Position numbers and translations under genes: made by a program. DNA of 45,762 bases from an uncultured Acidobacteriia bacterium (GTDB taxonomy: Bacteria; Acidobacteriota; Terriglobia; Bryobacterales; Bryobacteraceae), in contig CAIYDY010000065.1 of assembly GCA_903925015.1 (NCBI GenBank), forward strand, positions 1 to 45,762, written 5' to 3'. Of the stretch, positions 15,561 through 24,121 are shown in pieces. Every line of letters starts with the position of its first letter. The first letter of the stretch is position 1. The notes beneath the pieces are model-generated. The model did not search any database. It was not told the origin of the DNA and saw only the letters and a list, made by a program, of their open reading frames with translations.

Positions 15561-16308
15561 GACAGACGCAGTCCACATTTCGTCCCTAGGAGTTCCCATC
15601 CCGCCCTCCGCTTCCGCACCAGCCATCATCGAAATTGTCCATCTGACCAGGACCATCGATACCCCGTCCCACCGCGTCGAAATTCTGCGCGGCATCGATC
15701 TGGCGATCCCCAAAGGCCAGTTCGCCGCGATCATGGGGCCTTCGGGCAGCGGCAAGAGCACCCTACTGGGACTTCTCGCCGGGCTCGATACCGCCACCAG
15801 CGGCCAAGTCCTGTTGGATGGCGTGGACATCACCGGCCTCACGGAGGACCAGATGGCGGAGGTCCGTGGACGCAAGATCGGCTTCGTCTTCCAGTCCTTC
15901 CAGCTCATTCCAACGCTGACGGCTGAGGAAAATGTTCTGCTCCCTGCCGAACTGGCCGGCGTAGGGGCCGAAAATGAAAAGCGAGCCCGCGAACTGCTGG
16001 AGCGCGTCGGCTTGTCGGAACGCATGGACCACTATCCGGTTCAGCTGTCCGGAGGAGAACAGCAGCGTGTCGCCCTCGCCCGAGCCTTTGTCACGAAGCC
16101 TCCGATCCTCCTCGCAGACGAGCCCACTGGAAATCTCGACGGCAAGACCGGCCAGCAGGTGCTGGATTTGCTTCTCGAACTCAACCGGGTCGAGGGTACA
16201 ACGCTCGTCCTGGTAACGCACGATCCGGGACTGGCCGCCCATGCCGACCGCATCATTACCCTCAAGGACGGCCTGGTCGCCAGCGACGTCTTGAAGGCCA
16301 AGGCCTAG
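15559..16308 (+). CDS. ABC transporter ATP-binding protein (YbbA/LolD-like)
   Basis: A 249-residue ATPase subunit of the MacB/LolD class. Walker A is GPSGSGKST at 60-68, the Q-loop is FVFQSFQL, the signature is LSGGEQQRVALARA, and Walker B is ILLADEPTGNLDGKT, followed by the H-loop TLVLVTHDPG. It powers the FtsX-type permease in the next gene, six bases downstream. The start codon shares its CATG with the start of the divergent esterase, so the leader regions overlap completely. By analogy with ybbA/ybbP and tesA, the trio could handle lipophilic molecules at the inner membrane. That is inference from the conserved arrangement. Confidence 0.94.
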   Translation: MTDAVHISSLGVPIPPSASAPAIIEIVHLTRTIDTPSHRVEILRGIDLAIPKGQFAAIMGPSGSGKSTLLGLLAGLDTATSGQVLLDGVDITGLTEDQMAEVRGRKIGFVFQSFQLIPTLTAEENVLLPAELAGVGAENEKRARELLERVGLSERMDHYPVQLSGGEQQRVALARAFVTKPPILLADEPTGNLDGKTGQQVLDLLLELNRVEGTTLVLVTHDPGLAAHADRIITLKDGLVASDVLKAKA

Positions 16309-16314
16309 TTCTCC

Positions 16315-18873
16315 ATGGCCATGATCCATTCCTACTGGACAGCAGCCAAGATTGCCTGGAGGGAAACGCGCGCGTCGTCCGGTCGCTTCGCGTTTGTCAT
16401 CTTGGCGGTTGCAGCGGGCGTTGGGTCTCTGACCGGCGTCCGGGGCTTTTCGCAGGCCTTCCACACCGTTCTCCAGCGCGACGCCCGCGGATTCATGGCC
16501 GCTGACATGACGGTTCGGACGTTCCAACTGCCGGACGAAAAGCAGACGGCCACCATGGACCGCCTGACCGGGCTCGGAATCCGGCGAACTCAGATCACGG
16601 AGACCCTGACGATGGCGTCCCCTGGACCGGATACAGCCCCGATGCTGGTCTCAGTGAAGGCGGTCGACCCGGAGGCCTACCCGTTTTACGGTGTCATCAG
16701 CCTCAATCCGCCCGGCAGTCTGCGAGCGGTGCTGCAACCCGACGCCGTAATCGTCTCGGACGGTGTCCTGCTCCGGCTGAACAAGAAGCTCGGCGATACG
16801 GTGCGAATCGGTGGCCAACCCTTCCGTCTCGCCGCCGAGATCGTCAATGAGCCCGACAAAATGACGGGGAGCCTGAACGTGGGCCTGCGCATCATGATGT
16901 CGCGGGTCGGGCTGGAGCGAACCGGCTTGATTATTCCGGGCAGCCGTGCGTCCGAACGATTCCTATTCAAGCTTCCACTGACGCAGTCGATCGGCGCGGT
17001 TCGGGCCGAGCTCAAGAAGGTGTTTGCCGAGGGCCTGATTGCGGACTACACCGAAGCTCATCCGCTGATCGAGCAGGGCCTAAGGCAATCCACAACGTTT
17101 CTTTCGTTGGTTAGTCTGGTAGCACTGGTCATCGGGGCATTGGGTGTCGCCACGGCGATTCAAGCGCATCTCCAACAGAAAATGGATTCGATTGCCGTGA
17201 TGAAGTGCCTCGGCGCAAAGTCCTCGCAGATCCTGCGCATCTACTTGATCCAAACAGCCGGACTCGGTTTTGTCGGAGGCCTCATTGGGATTGCTGTTGG
17301 AAGCCTGATCCAGATGGCATTCCCCTATTTCCTGGAGCGCTATTTCCAGGTAGCCAACGTGCCGCGTTTCGACCCGCTCTCGGCCTTCCAAGGCATGCTG
17401 GTCGGACTGTTGACGGTGCTGCTTTTCACCGTGCCTCCGTTGCTGGGGATCCGCAAGATCCGTCCGGCGCTGATTTTCCGCCGTGAGATGGCTGCCCCGC
17501 GCCGTACCGCCCGCCAGTGGTTGCGGGACACGCTGGAGCCGGTGATCTCCGCCGTCGTCATTTTGGCGTTCGTGGGCCTGATTGCAGCTTGGTTGAGTGA
17601 CAATGCCCAGACCGGCCGCTATTTCGCTTTCGCTATCGCTGCTGCCATGGTTGCTCTGGCGATCGTCGCGTGGGTTCTTCTCCGTTTGCTGCGCATTTTG
17701 GGTCGCAACCTCCCGCGTGCCAGCGGTCCAGTCCTGCGACAGGGCATCGCCAATTTGTACCGTCCGGGCAACCACGCAGGTGCAGCCGTGATGGCATTGG
17801 GGGTGGGCGTCATGTTTACCCTGACGATCTGGATCGTGCAGCGCGGATTGCTGAAAGACATCATCCGGACGGCCCCTCCGGGCATGCCGAATGTTTACCT
17901 GCTGGATATTACGGCCGCCTCCAAGGACGCAGTGTACTCCTTGTTGGAGAAACAGGCGGGACTTGAAGGGAAGCCCGAAATGATCGGGGCCGTTTCCGCC
18001 ACCATCCAGTCGGTGGATGGCACCCCGCTGGTGCGCGAAAAATTGCAGGGGATGGCGCGGCGCTACGCGCGCACCGTCACTGTTTCCACAGCTTTGGTGG
18101 AACCGCCGTTTACCCAGATTCTCTCCGGAGCGTGGTGGGAGGCGAATGCCCACCCTGCGGAAGCCCAAGTCTCGGTTGGCGACCAAGCCGCGCGCCTGCT
18201 CAATGTACACGTCGGTTCCAAGATCGTCTGGACCACCCCCCAGCGCACCTTCCAATCCACTGTGGTGGCCGTTCACAAGAGCGAATCGGTGCGTCTTTCG
18301 GCGCGGATTGAGTTTTTCCTGACGGCGGGTGCGCTTGACGGCTTGCCCGCCATCTATTACGGCGGCGTCCGGGCCGCACCGAAGTTTGTGCCTGGCATCC
18401 AGAAGTCTCTGTACGAGACTTTTCCGACTGTCACTGTCATTAATATGGCCGAGGTTCTGGATACCATCCAAGGCATTGTCGATCAGATTTCGGTGGTCGT
18501 TCGCTTCATCTCGTTCTTCTCGATTCTGGCCGGTGCCGTGATCCTTGCGTCCAGCGTTGCCGGTACCCGGTTCCGTCGCATCCGGGAAGTCGTGATTCTG
18601 AAGACCCTGGGTGCGAGCCGCCGACGGATTGCCGAGATTTTCTCGGTGGAATTCTTCGTGATCGGTACCGTGGCCGGGCTGATGGGCGGCCTGTTGGCAG
18701 TCGGATTTGCCTGGGCCGTGCTCAACCGACTGCTGCGGGCGAATGCGCCGCCTGACTGGCTGGCATTGGGTGTCGCTGTTTTGGGCACCGCCGTCCTTGC
18801 TGTTGTGACCGGCTGGGCCGCCAGTTACCGCACCTTGGGTCAAAAACCGCTGGAGATTCTGCGGGACGAATGA
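16315..18873 (+). CDS. FtsX-like ABC transporter permease (YbbP-like, 852 aa)
   Basis: A large inner-membrane permease with a transmembrane segment near residues 24-44, a periplasmic domain, a first FtsX domain (TTFLSLVSLVALVIGALGVA, then AVMKCLGAKSSQILRIY), a central membrane region (about 410-510), a second periplasmic domain, and a second FtsX domain at the end (VVILKTLGASRRRIAEIF). The duplicated FtsX layout and size match YbbP, the partner of YbbA. It is mechanotransmission-type or lipid-extracting rather than a classical importer. The ATPase gene stops 6 bases upstream, and its own stop overlaps the next start (ATGA). Two adjacent ATGs are possible starts. Confidence 0.93.
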   Translation: MAMIHSYWTAAKIAWRETRASSGRFAFVILAVAAGVGSLTGVRGFSQAFHTVLQRDARGFMAADMTVRTFQLPDEKQTATMDRLTGLGIRRTQITETLTMASPGPDTAPMLVSVKAVDPEAYPFYGVISLNPPGSLRAVLQPDAVIVSDGVLLRLNKKLGDTVRIGGQPFRLAAEIVNEPDKMTGSLNVGLRIMMSRVGLERTGLIIPGSRASERFLFKLPLTQSIGAVRAELKKVFAEGLIADYTEAHPLIEQGLRQSTTFLSLVSLVALVIGALGVATAIQAHLQQKMDSIAVMKCLGAKSSQILRIYLIQTAGLGFVGGLIGIAVGSLIQMAFPYFLERYFQVANVPRFDPLSAFQGMLVGLLTVLLFTVPPLLGIRKIRPALIFRREMAAPRRTARQWLRDTLEPVISAVVILAFVGLIAAWLSDNAQTGRYFAFAIAAAMVALAIVAWVLLRLLRILGRNLPRASGPVLRQGIANLYRPGNHAGAAVMALGVGVMFTLTIWIVQRGLLKDIIRTAPPGMPNVYLLDITAASKDAVYSLLEKQAGLEGKPEMIGAVSATIQSVDGTPLVREKLQGMARRYARTVTVSTALVEPPFTQILSGAWWEANAHPAEAQVSVGDQAARLLNVHVGSKIVWTTPQRTFQSTVVAVHKSESVRLSARIEFFLTAGALDGLPAIYYGGVRAAPKFVPGIQKSLYETFPTVTVINMAEVLDTIQGIVDQISVVVRFISFFSILAGAVILASSVAGTRFRRIREVVILKTLGASRRRIAEIFSVEFFVIGTVAGLMGGLLAVGFAWAVLNRLLRANAPPDWLALGVAVLGTAVLAVVTGWAASYRTLGQKPLEILRDE

Positions 18874-19541
18874 TTCCCTTTGCATTCCTTCTTTCGTTGG
18901 CGGTTCCGGCGCTGCATTTCGACATCACCGATGCGCGTGGAAAGAAGCCTGCAGGCGTCTCGGTCGAAGCGGGAAGTCCCGACCACGACGGCTGGGTTCC
19001 GTTGAGCCTTTCGGTAAAAGTAAAAGGAAAATCGAATCCGGTTTACGTTCTGATCTGGCCGTTGGAAGGTTTGGCGAAGGTCGCGGACGGACCCGGCGAT
19101 ACACCGGTAATGGTGATCCAGTCGGGCGACTCGGGGGTTCTGGCCAGTCCACGGGCGGTGACCGCTTTGGCAGTTGCCAAACTTTTCGGCCATCCGGTCG
19201 AAACTGGGCTTGATGGCGTCGCATTCGATAAGGCTGTCACTGCTCTGACATTATCGGAAGACCCCTTTGCGAAGGGGGTGGCGCTTCTTTCCGGGGGCAA
19301 GGCTGTTGAGGCTGCAGAGCCGTTGGCTCGGGCTCTCCGCGAGCGGGAGCGGCAGTTGACGCGGGTTCCATCGGAAATCTATCCCGCTGCTGTGCTTCTG
19401 GGGAAGGCGTTGCTGGCTGCTGGCAAGTTTGATCCAGCTGCTGTGGCATTCTTGAAGGCGCTGCAATTGAGACCGACCGATGAGGTTGCAGTACTTCGGA
19501 GGGAAGCACTGGCCAAGGCTGGTAAGGAACTGGCTCGGTAG
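18870..19541 (+). CDS. Exported protein with TPR-like C-terminal helices
   Basis: A 223-residue protein coupled to the FtsX permease by an ATGA overlap. The first 15 or so residues are hydrophobic (MIPFAFLLSLAVPALHF) and look like a signal peptide. The middle has no recognised motif. The C-terminal third has two helix pairs resembling tetratricopeptide repeats: FAKGVALLSGGKAVEAAEPL and YPAAVLLGKALLAAGKFDPA. It is likely an extracytoplasmic accessory of the ABC/FtsX system or of the esterase. No enzyme motif is seen. The gene is convincing from coupling and codon pattern; the role is inference. Confidence 0.82.
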   Translation: MIPFAFLLSLAVPALHFDITDARGKKPAGVSVEAGSPDHDGWVPLSLSVKVKGKSNPVYVLIWPLEGLAKVADGPGDTPVMVIQSGDSGVLASPRAVTALAVAKLFGHPVETGLDGVAFDKAVTALTLSEDPFAKGVALLSGGKAVEAAEPLARALRERERQLTRVPSEIYPAAVLLGKALLAAGKFDPAAVAFLKALQLRPTDEVAVLRREALAKAGKELAR

Positions 19542-19612
19542 GGCGGACGTATGATTCCACCGAGTGGCGATTCATTGGCCAAGGACCTAGACTGGAGGCT
19601 GGGGGGAGATGG

Positions 19613-20494
19613 ATGTTTCCAAAATATAGCCGGGTCTTGAGCCTTTGCGTGCTCGTCACGCTGCCATTGGCTGCGCGCAAGCCTGGGGATTTGCCGAAAC
19701 CGGGCCTGAACATGTTTAGCCGCGACCAGGACCAGCAGCTTGGTGCGGAGGCGGCAAAAGAGGTCCGGACGAAGTACAAGACGCTGGACAACAAGTTCCT
19801 GCAGGATTACGTCAAGCGCGTGGGCGACCGGTTGGCTGCCACCAAGGAAGCAGCGGAGAGCAAGTTCCCGTTCACCTTTACCTTCATCGTGGAGCCGACG
19901 GTCAACGCTTTCGCGCTGCCGGGCGGGCCAATGTTCATCCAGACGGGCCTGTTCCCCGCCCTCGACAACGAGGCTCAACTGGCCGGGGTGATGGCGCACG
20001 AGATGTCCCACGTGATCCTGCGGCATGGCACTCATGAGGCCACCAAGGCCAAGGGTGTCGGGCTGGTAGCTTCATTTATCGGCGCGGCAGCCGGAGACGG
20101 CATGATGGGCGGCATGATGAAGGAAGCTGTTTCCCTGGGCGCAAATACATGGATGCTGCACTATTCGCGCGAAGCGGAAAGCGAGGCGGATGCCCTGGGT
20201 GCATTTATGATGGCCGAGGCGGGTTGGGACCCCATGGAGCTCGGCATCTTTTTCACCAAGCTAAATCAGGCAGGTGCCCAAAGACCGATGGAGTTCCTTT
20301 CTGACCATCCCAATCCAGACCACCGGGAAGCCGCCATCGAGGCCGAAGTGAAAGCCATGCCAACACGCACTTACGGCTATGAAACCGGTGATTTTGGGAA
20401 GGTGAGGCAGTTCATCGTGCCTTCAGCGCAGGCACCAACACAAAAAGGCGCTCCTGTTAAGCAGGTAGCGCCGACAAAAAAGAAGGGAAAGTAG
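19613..20494 (+). CDS. M48-family zinc metallopeptidase, exported
   Basis: A 293-residue gluzincin. HEMSH at 129-133 provides two zinc ligands and the catalytic Glu, and the SREAESEAD segment (185-193) supplies the third ligand. The N-terminus (residues 5-21) is a signal sequence, so the enzyme acts in the periplasm like BepA/LoiP-type proteases that clear misfolded outer-membrane proteins. No C-terminal TPR domain is present; instead it ends in a Lys/Pro/Gln-rich tail. A strong purine-rich site (GGGGGGAGATGG) precedes the ATG. A hairpin follows the stop codon. Confidence 0.93.
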   Translation: MFPKYSRVLSLCVLVTLPLAARKPGDLPKPGLNMFSRDQDQQLGAEAAKEVRTKYKTLDNKFLQDYVKRVGDRLAATKEAAESKFPFTFTFIVEPTVNAFALPGGPMFIQTGLFPALDNEAQLAGVMAHEMSHVILRHGTHEATKAKGVGLVASFIGAAAGDGMMGGMMKEAVSLGANTWMLHYSREAESEADALGAFMMAEAGWDPMELGIFFTKLNQAGAQRPMEFLSDHPNPDHREAAIEAEVKAMPTRTYGYETGDFGKVRQFIVPSAQAPTQKGAPVKQVAPTKKKGK

Positions 20495-20505
20495 AGGCGG
20501 CTGAT

Positions 20506-20543
20506 CCGTGGAACCGGGCTCAAAGCGCTGCCGGGTTCCACGG
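20506..20543. terminator. Hairpin between converging genes
   Basis: CCGTGGAACCGGGC (20506-20519) pairs with GCCGGGTTCCACGG (20530-20543) with one mismatch and a 10-base loop, a 13 of 14 bp stem. It begins 12 bases after the M48 stop and ends 10 bases before the stop of the small basic protein on the other strand, so it could serve both. There is no T-run. Confidence 0.55.
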
Positions 20544-20552
20544 ACGGGTAGC

Positions 20553-20678
20553 TTACGCGGCTTTTTGAGGAGCCACTGCGGCGAGTTCTGCTCTGAGGGC
20601 CCTGGACTTCAGCCTCTTCGCGAGCTTTTGCTTCCGCTGCCTGTTGTGCCGGGCTTTGTCGCCATTACGTACGGACAT
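20553..20678 (-). CDS. 41-residue highly basic protein (VRNGDKAR type)
   Basis: A very short gene: ATG, 41 codons, TAA. The product begins MSVRNGDKARHNRQRKQK and continues with alternating Lys/Arg and Ala/Leu, giving an amphipathic, strongly basic helix with about 14 Lys/Arg. From memory, small proteins with this N-R-x-G-D-K-A-R start recur in Acidobacteria, usually unannotated or hypothetical. A purine-rich AGGGGA lies directly before the ATG and GATAAT just upstream, which could be a promoter giving a very short leader. The composition suggests RNA, ribosome or DNA binding. The overlapping plus-strand reading frame is Cys/Pro-rich and unlikely. Function unknown. Confidence 0.7.
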   Translation of the reverse strand: MSVRNGDKARHNRQRKQKLAKRLKSRALRAELAAVAPQKAA

Positions 20679-20734
20679 TCCCCTATTATCGCTTGTCCGG
20701 GCCTGCCGTGCACGTTTTTTTTCGCGCGAAGTTG

Positions 20735-21127
20735 TTAAAAAGCGCCCGGTGTAGGAACGACGAGGGGCGATGGGGGAAGATAGGTGCCTCTTAGGGTCAC
20801 GCCATCACTGTTGGTTGCGGACCGGATCGCGATCCATTCGGCCGCGACAAAGGCTCCGAGAATTCCCACCACCGGGGCCAATTCCGGCTGTGCAACGGCG
20901 ATTCCCCCCATGATCTGGAGTGCGGTGCCCGCGAGATCGTTCGCACCAGCCAGTTTTGCGATCCCTTGGGAGTTCAGGTGGACTTTGTAAACTGCGGGAA
21001 ACACGCGGACCGAGCCACTGCCGTCAGGAAGATCGAAGGCTGAAAGCTGTGTGGCATTTTCCAGACCATGAACCGCTTGGCCCGCCACGCCACTGATTCC
21101 ACTTGCGATACTGCTGAAGAAACTCAT
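20735..21127 (-). CDS. Small Gly/Ala-rich protein of unknown function
   Basis: A 130-residue protein with a good ribosome site (AGAGGAC six bases before ATG). The N-terminal part is Ser/Gly rich (MSFFSSIASGISGVAGQAV), the middle has a beta-like stretch (SVRVFPAVYKVHLNSQGI), and residues 62-100 are a Gly/Ala/Ile-rich hydrophobic segment (LAGTALQIMGGIAVAQPEL, then PVVGILGAFVAAEWIAI). The C-terminus is Pro rich. There is no cleavable signal. The Gly-zipper look recalls small membrane-active or bacteriocin-like proteins, but I cannot support that function. It is upstream of the 41-residue basic gene on the same strand, 56 bases apart. Confidence 0.75.
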   Translation of the reverse strand: MSFFSSIASGISGVAGQAVHGLENATQLSAFDLPDGSGSVRVFPAVYKVHLNSQGIAKLAGANDLAGTALQIMGGIAVAQPELAPVVGILGAFVAAEWIAIRSATNSDGVTLRGTYLPPSPLVVPTPGAF

Positions 21128-21285
21128 TGTGATGTCCTCTTTTTCTTGGGTTGGGCCCGTATGCCTTTCCCCACCTCAAAGGCGCTGGCGAGGAGAAAGC
21201 GCGCCAGCATTTTTCGCAATATTTTTCGGGCGGGTCCGGATTGAGCATCGACGGTTGTCTTCTCGGGGATGCTAAACTGCGGCGA

Positions 21286-22716
21286 GTGAAATCCACCCGG
21301 TTACAGACGGCGCTCCTGGTTGCGCTGCTGGCGATTGTCGGCGCGGCAATCGTCGCCTACTCGCAATTGAGAGCCTTCGCGTGGGACGAAGGTTTCCACA
21401 TCGTCACCGCGCAGCTGATCCTGCGTGGAAAGCGTCCGTACTTGGATTTCTGCTTCTCCCAGACTCCGTTGAATGCCTACTGGAATGCCTTCTGGATGTC
21501 GATCTTCGGCGATTCGTGGCGGACGGTGCACGCGGCTGCGGCGGTGTCGGCATCCTTGGCGACGGCGGTTACCGGATGGTTCGTGCTACACCGGTTTCCC
21601 GAGCCCGAACGGCGGATACCGGGGGCTTTCCTTGTGGCCGTGCTGATGGGTCTGAACGTGGTGGTTTTCCGGTACGGCGGGATCTCGCAGGCCTATGGGC
21701 TGTGCCTAGTGCTGCTGGTTTCGGCCTACTGGTGCGCTGTGGTGGCCGTGGAAAGCGGTAAGGTGTCTGCCGCGATGCTGGCCGGTCTATTTTGCGCCGC
21801 GGCTGCGGGTTCCAGCCTGCTGACCGCTCCGGCCGTGCCGATCCTGTTTGCGTGGATCTTGGTGAACAGTGCTGGCGGCGCAAGGGTGCGGAAGCTTGGC
21901 GCATTTGTCGGTGGAGCCTTGGTTGCGCTCAGCCCCGTCCTTTGGCTGTTCGCGCAAAACCCGAAGCAGGTGTGGTTCGGCATTGTTGACTACAACCTGA
22001 AGTACCGGTTGGTGGACTGGCCTCCGCCCGACGCGAACCGGCAGAATCTGGAAGTAGCCATGGCGTGGATCGGATCGGGTCCGGCCCTTGTGCTGATCCT
22101 GCTGGGGATTGCCGGGTTCCGGGCCACCCGCCGAGCCGAATTGCGGCTTTGCGGCTGGCTGGCGGCGGGCTTGGGCCTGTACATCGGTGCCGCAGTCCGG
22201 CCCACATTCCCGCAGTATCTGGTTTTCACAGTACCGTTCCTCGCTATTCTGTCGGTGGCCGGTATTGCGGACCAGTGGCCGAACCGGAAGTGGGCACCGG
22301 TGCTGGTTGCGTCTTTCCTAGTGGTATTCGGGCTGGGCAAGAGCCTGTACGACGAGCGCGACGACTCAACCTGGCAGGATTTCGAGCGCGTGGCTCTGAA
22401 GGTTGACGAGGTAACTCCAAAGGGTGCCATGCTGATGGCCGACGAGGTTGTGTACTTCCTGACCAAACGCACGCCTCCGGAAGGCAACGAGGAGCGCAAT
22501 TCCCATAAGCTGGAATTCGGCAAGGCGGATGCCAAGCTGTACCACATCCGCCCGCAATCGCAACTGGACCGGGAGGCCCTGTCAGGCGTATTCGCCACCC
22601 TGGAGACCTGCGAGGACGAGGACTACATCGCCGAAAAAGGCTTCGCCAAGGTCTTCGCCAAGAAGGCCGAGGTGGAAGGCTGCACGGTTTTCTGGGACTA
22701 CAAGGGTCGCAAGTAG
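21286..22716 (+). CDS. GT-C-like multi-pass membrane glycosyltransferase
   Basis: A 476-residue membrane protein with roughly nine to eleven hydrophobic segments. After the first segment comes AFAWDEGFHIVTAQLILRG, which matches the acidic motif after the first membrane helix of GT-C enzymes such as PMT/ArnT, and FCFSQTPLNAYW follows. The C-terminal 110 residues form a soluble domain (VDEVTPKGAMLMADEVVYFL). It probably transfers a sugar from a polyprenyl-phosphate donor on the outer face of the membrane; donor and acceptor are unknown. I chose the GTG giving VKSTRLQTALL, since the frame upstream is soluble and unlike the family. Its stop is one base from the stop of the converging DUF711 gene. 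Confidence 0.82.
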   Translation: MKSTRLQTALLVALLAIVGAAIVAYSQLRAFAWDEGFHIVTAQLILRGKRPYLDFCFSQTPLNAYWNAFWMSIFGDSWRTVHAAAAVSASLATAVTGWFVLHRFPEPERRIPGAFLVAVLMGLNVVVFRYGGISQAYGLCLVLLVSAYWCAVVAVESGKVSAAMLAGLFCAAAAGSSLLTAPAVPILFAWILVNSAGGARVRKLGAFVGGALVALSPVLWLFAQNPKQVWFGIVDYNLKYRLVDWPPPDANRQNLEVAMAWIGSGPALVLILLGIAGFRATRRAELRLCGWLAAGLGLYIGAAVRPTFPQYLVFTVPFLAILSVAGIADQWPNRKWAPVLVASFLVVFGLGKSLYDERDDSTWQDFERVALKVDEVTPKGAMLMADEVVYFLTKRTPPEGNEERNSHKLEFGKADAKLYHIRPQSQLDREALSGVFATLETCEDEDYIAEKGFAKVFAKKAEVEGCTVFWDYKGRK

Positions 22717-22717
22717 G

Positions 22718-23992
22718 CTACTTGCGCGGCGTCCCAGGCAGCGGTTGGATGGTCGCGTTGGCGAGTTGGCCGCCAAACTCGGTCATTTCGCCGGCCTTGC
22801 GACCGGGCGCGGGCAGCAGGCGGGTGGCGAGCGGCTTGTTCCATCGGTACGCAAGGGTCGCGACGTCACCCACAATCCGGGCGATTGCCGCCTCGCTGGT
22901 GTCGCCGGCCAACGGCACGGTATCGACGCCACCGGCGCAGACGGCCGAGTAGGCGAGGATCGAGTCCAGCCCGTACGTACCCTCGGTCCAGCGGCGGGTG
23001 AGGGTGGTTTCCTCCAGAACCGGAATCATCAGGCCGGAGTAACCTGTCTGCTTCACAGGGACGGCCTTCACTGCGCGCGTGATGATCGCCGAGGCCGTCT
23101 CGGTGCCTGGAGAGCCGAACGGGCCGCCCACGAAGGATTCCACGGCTGTGCCGATGGAGATGGCTCCGCCTGGCGCAGGGGTGGGATCGATACCCGCGTA
23201 GGTCCAACCGGAACCGGTGGACGCCTTCATTGCCGCCGCTTCGACGGCCTTGGCGTGGACCGACAGCGCCTCGGTGAGCGCCTTTTCGGCGGTGCGGGGA
23301 TCTTGGTTCGAGGCGAAGACGTCCATGACGACATTCGCGGATTCCAGGCCGATCGCGAACTGGCGGGGTCCGGCCGGATGCCAGGCGCCGGGGTAGAAGG
23401 GGCCGTAGGGTTTCAACATCGATATGGCACCGAAGTTGAAATTGCCCTGGCCGTGCGGGCTTCGTTCGCCCACGGACTTGATGACACGGGCGGCTTGGCG
23501 GACGGCGTTCCAGTAGATGCCGTCCTCGCCGGCCGTGACCAGGTTCGAGACGAGGCGGTTGCCGGGGGTGGAAAGAACGTCGATGAGCAGGTCGACGGGC
23601 TCGGTCGGGTCGGTATCCTTGCGCATGGCGGGACCGATGTTCGGGTTGAAACCCAGTTTGGTGGACAGGTCGTTGATGTCACGCAGGAGCTTGAGGGCGT
23701 CGGCACGGGACAGACCCTTGGTGTATTCGGGAAACGGCTGGGTGGAGATGCGGATGCCGGCGACGTCGTACCCGGCGGCTTTGACGGCCTCGCGAACCTT
23801 GGAGAGGAACTGGACGGTTTCCGCGAGCTGGGCGGGATAGTTTTTGGCGTCAATGGTGACGAAACCGGTGATGGCCCGGACTTTGGGCTTGGCAGCGGGA
23901 GCGGCAGAGAGGACGGTGCCTGTAGGTAGAAGCGCCGCAAGAAAGAGGGCTGAGAGGGAGCGGGCCGAAAGGAAACGGAGGATCGGTGGCAT
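22718..23992 (-). CDS. DUF711 (UPF0210) family protein with signal peptide
   Basis: A 424-residue protein with an N-terminal hydrophobic signal (SLSALFLAALLPTGTVLSAA) followed by the DUF711 body: RAITGFVTIDAKNYPAQ, GIRISTQPFPEY, SFVGGPFGSPGTETASAI and CAGGVDTVPLAGDTSE. The family has solved archaeal structures but no firm biochemical role, from memory. Cytoplasmic members usually have no signal, so an exported version is a small oddity. The frame extends upstream with no family similarity; the chosen ATG gives MPPILRFLSARS. It is monocistronic and converges on the GT-C gene with a one-base gap. Confidence 0.86.
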   Translation of the reverse strand: MPPILRFLSARSLSALFLAALLPTGTVLSAAPAAKPKVRAITGFVTIDAKNYPAQLAETVQFLSKVREAVKAAGYDVAGIRISTQPFPEYTKGLSRADALKLLRDINDLSTKLGFNPNIGPAMRKDTDPTEPVDLLIDVLSTPGNRLVSNLVTAGEDGIYWNAVRQAARVIKSVGERSPHGQGNFNFGAISMLKPYGPFYPGAWHPAGPRQFAIGLESANVVMDVFASNQDPRTAEKALTEALSVHAKAVEAAAMKASTGSGWTYAGIDPTPAPGGAISIGTAVESFVGGPFGSPGTETASAIITRAVKAVPVKQTGYSGLMIPVLEETTLTRRWTEGTYGLDSILAYSAVCAGGVDTVPLAGDTSEAAIARIVGDVATLAYRWNKPLATRLLPAPGRKAGEMTEFGGQLANATIQPLPGTPRK

Positions 23993-24121
23993 TTGTATTA
24001 GGGTAGCGCCACCGGTGGTTTTGGCAACTTGGAGCTTGGCTGAATTCTTTACATTTCTCCTGGTTCCGTGGCCTAGAGGAAAGGCACAATCGGGCCGATG
24101 AGTCTTATGTAGGAACCAACC

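Noticed and set aside
17080-18885. 601-residue minus-strand frame opposite the FtsX permease
   Set aside because: Rich in Gln/Asn/His/Arg with no membrane or domain pattern; a shadow of a GC-rich gene.
20713-20730. T-run with TTCGCGCGAA palindrome as a terminator
   Set aside because: The T-run is on the wrong side for the gene that ends here, so it does not fit a Rho-independent terminator.
20508-20738. 76-residue plus-strand frame
   Set aside because: It runs through the hairpin and antisense to the 41-residue basic protein, is Cys/Pro/Leu-rich and resembles nothing.
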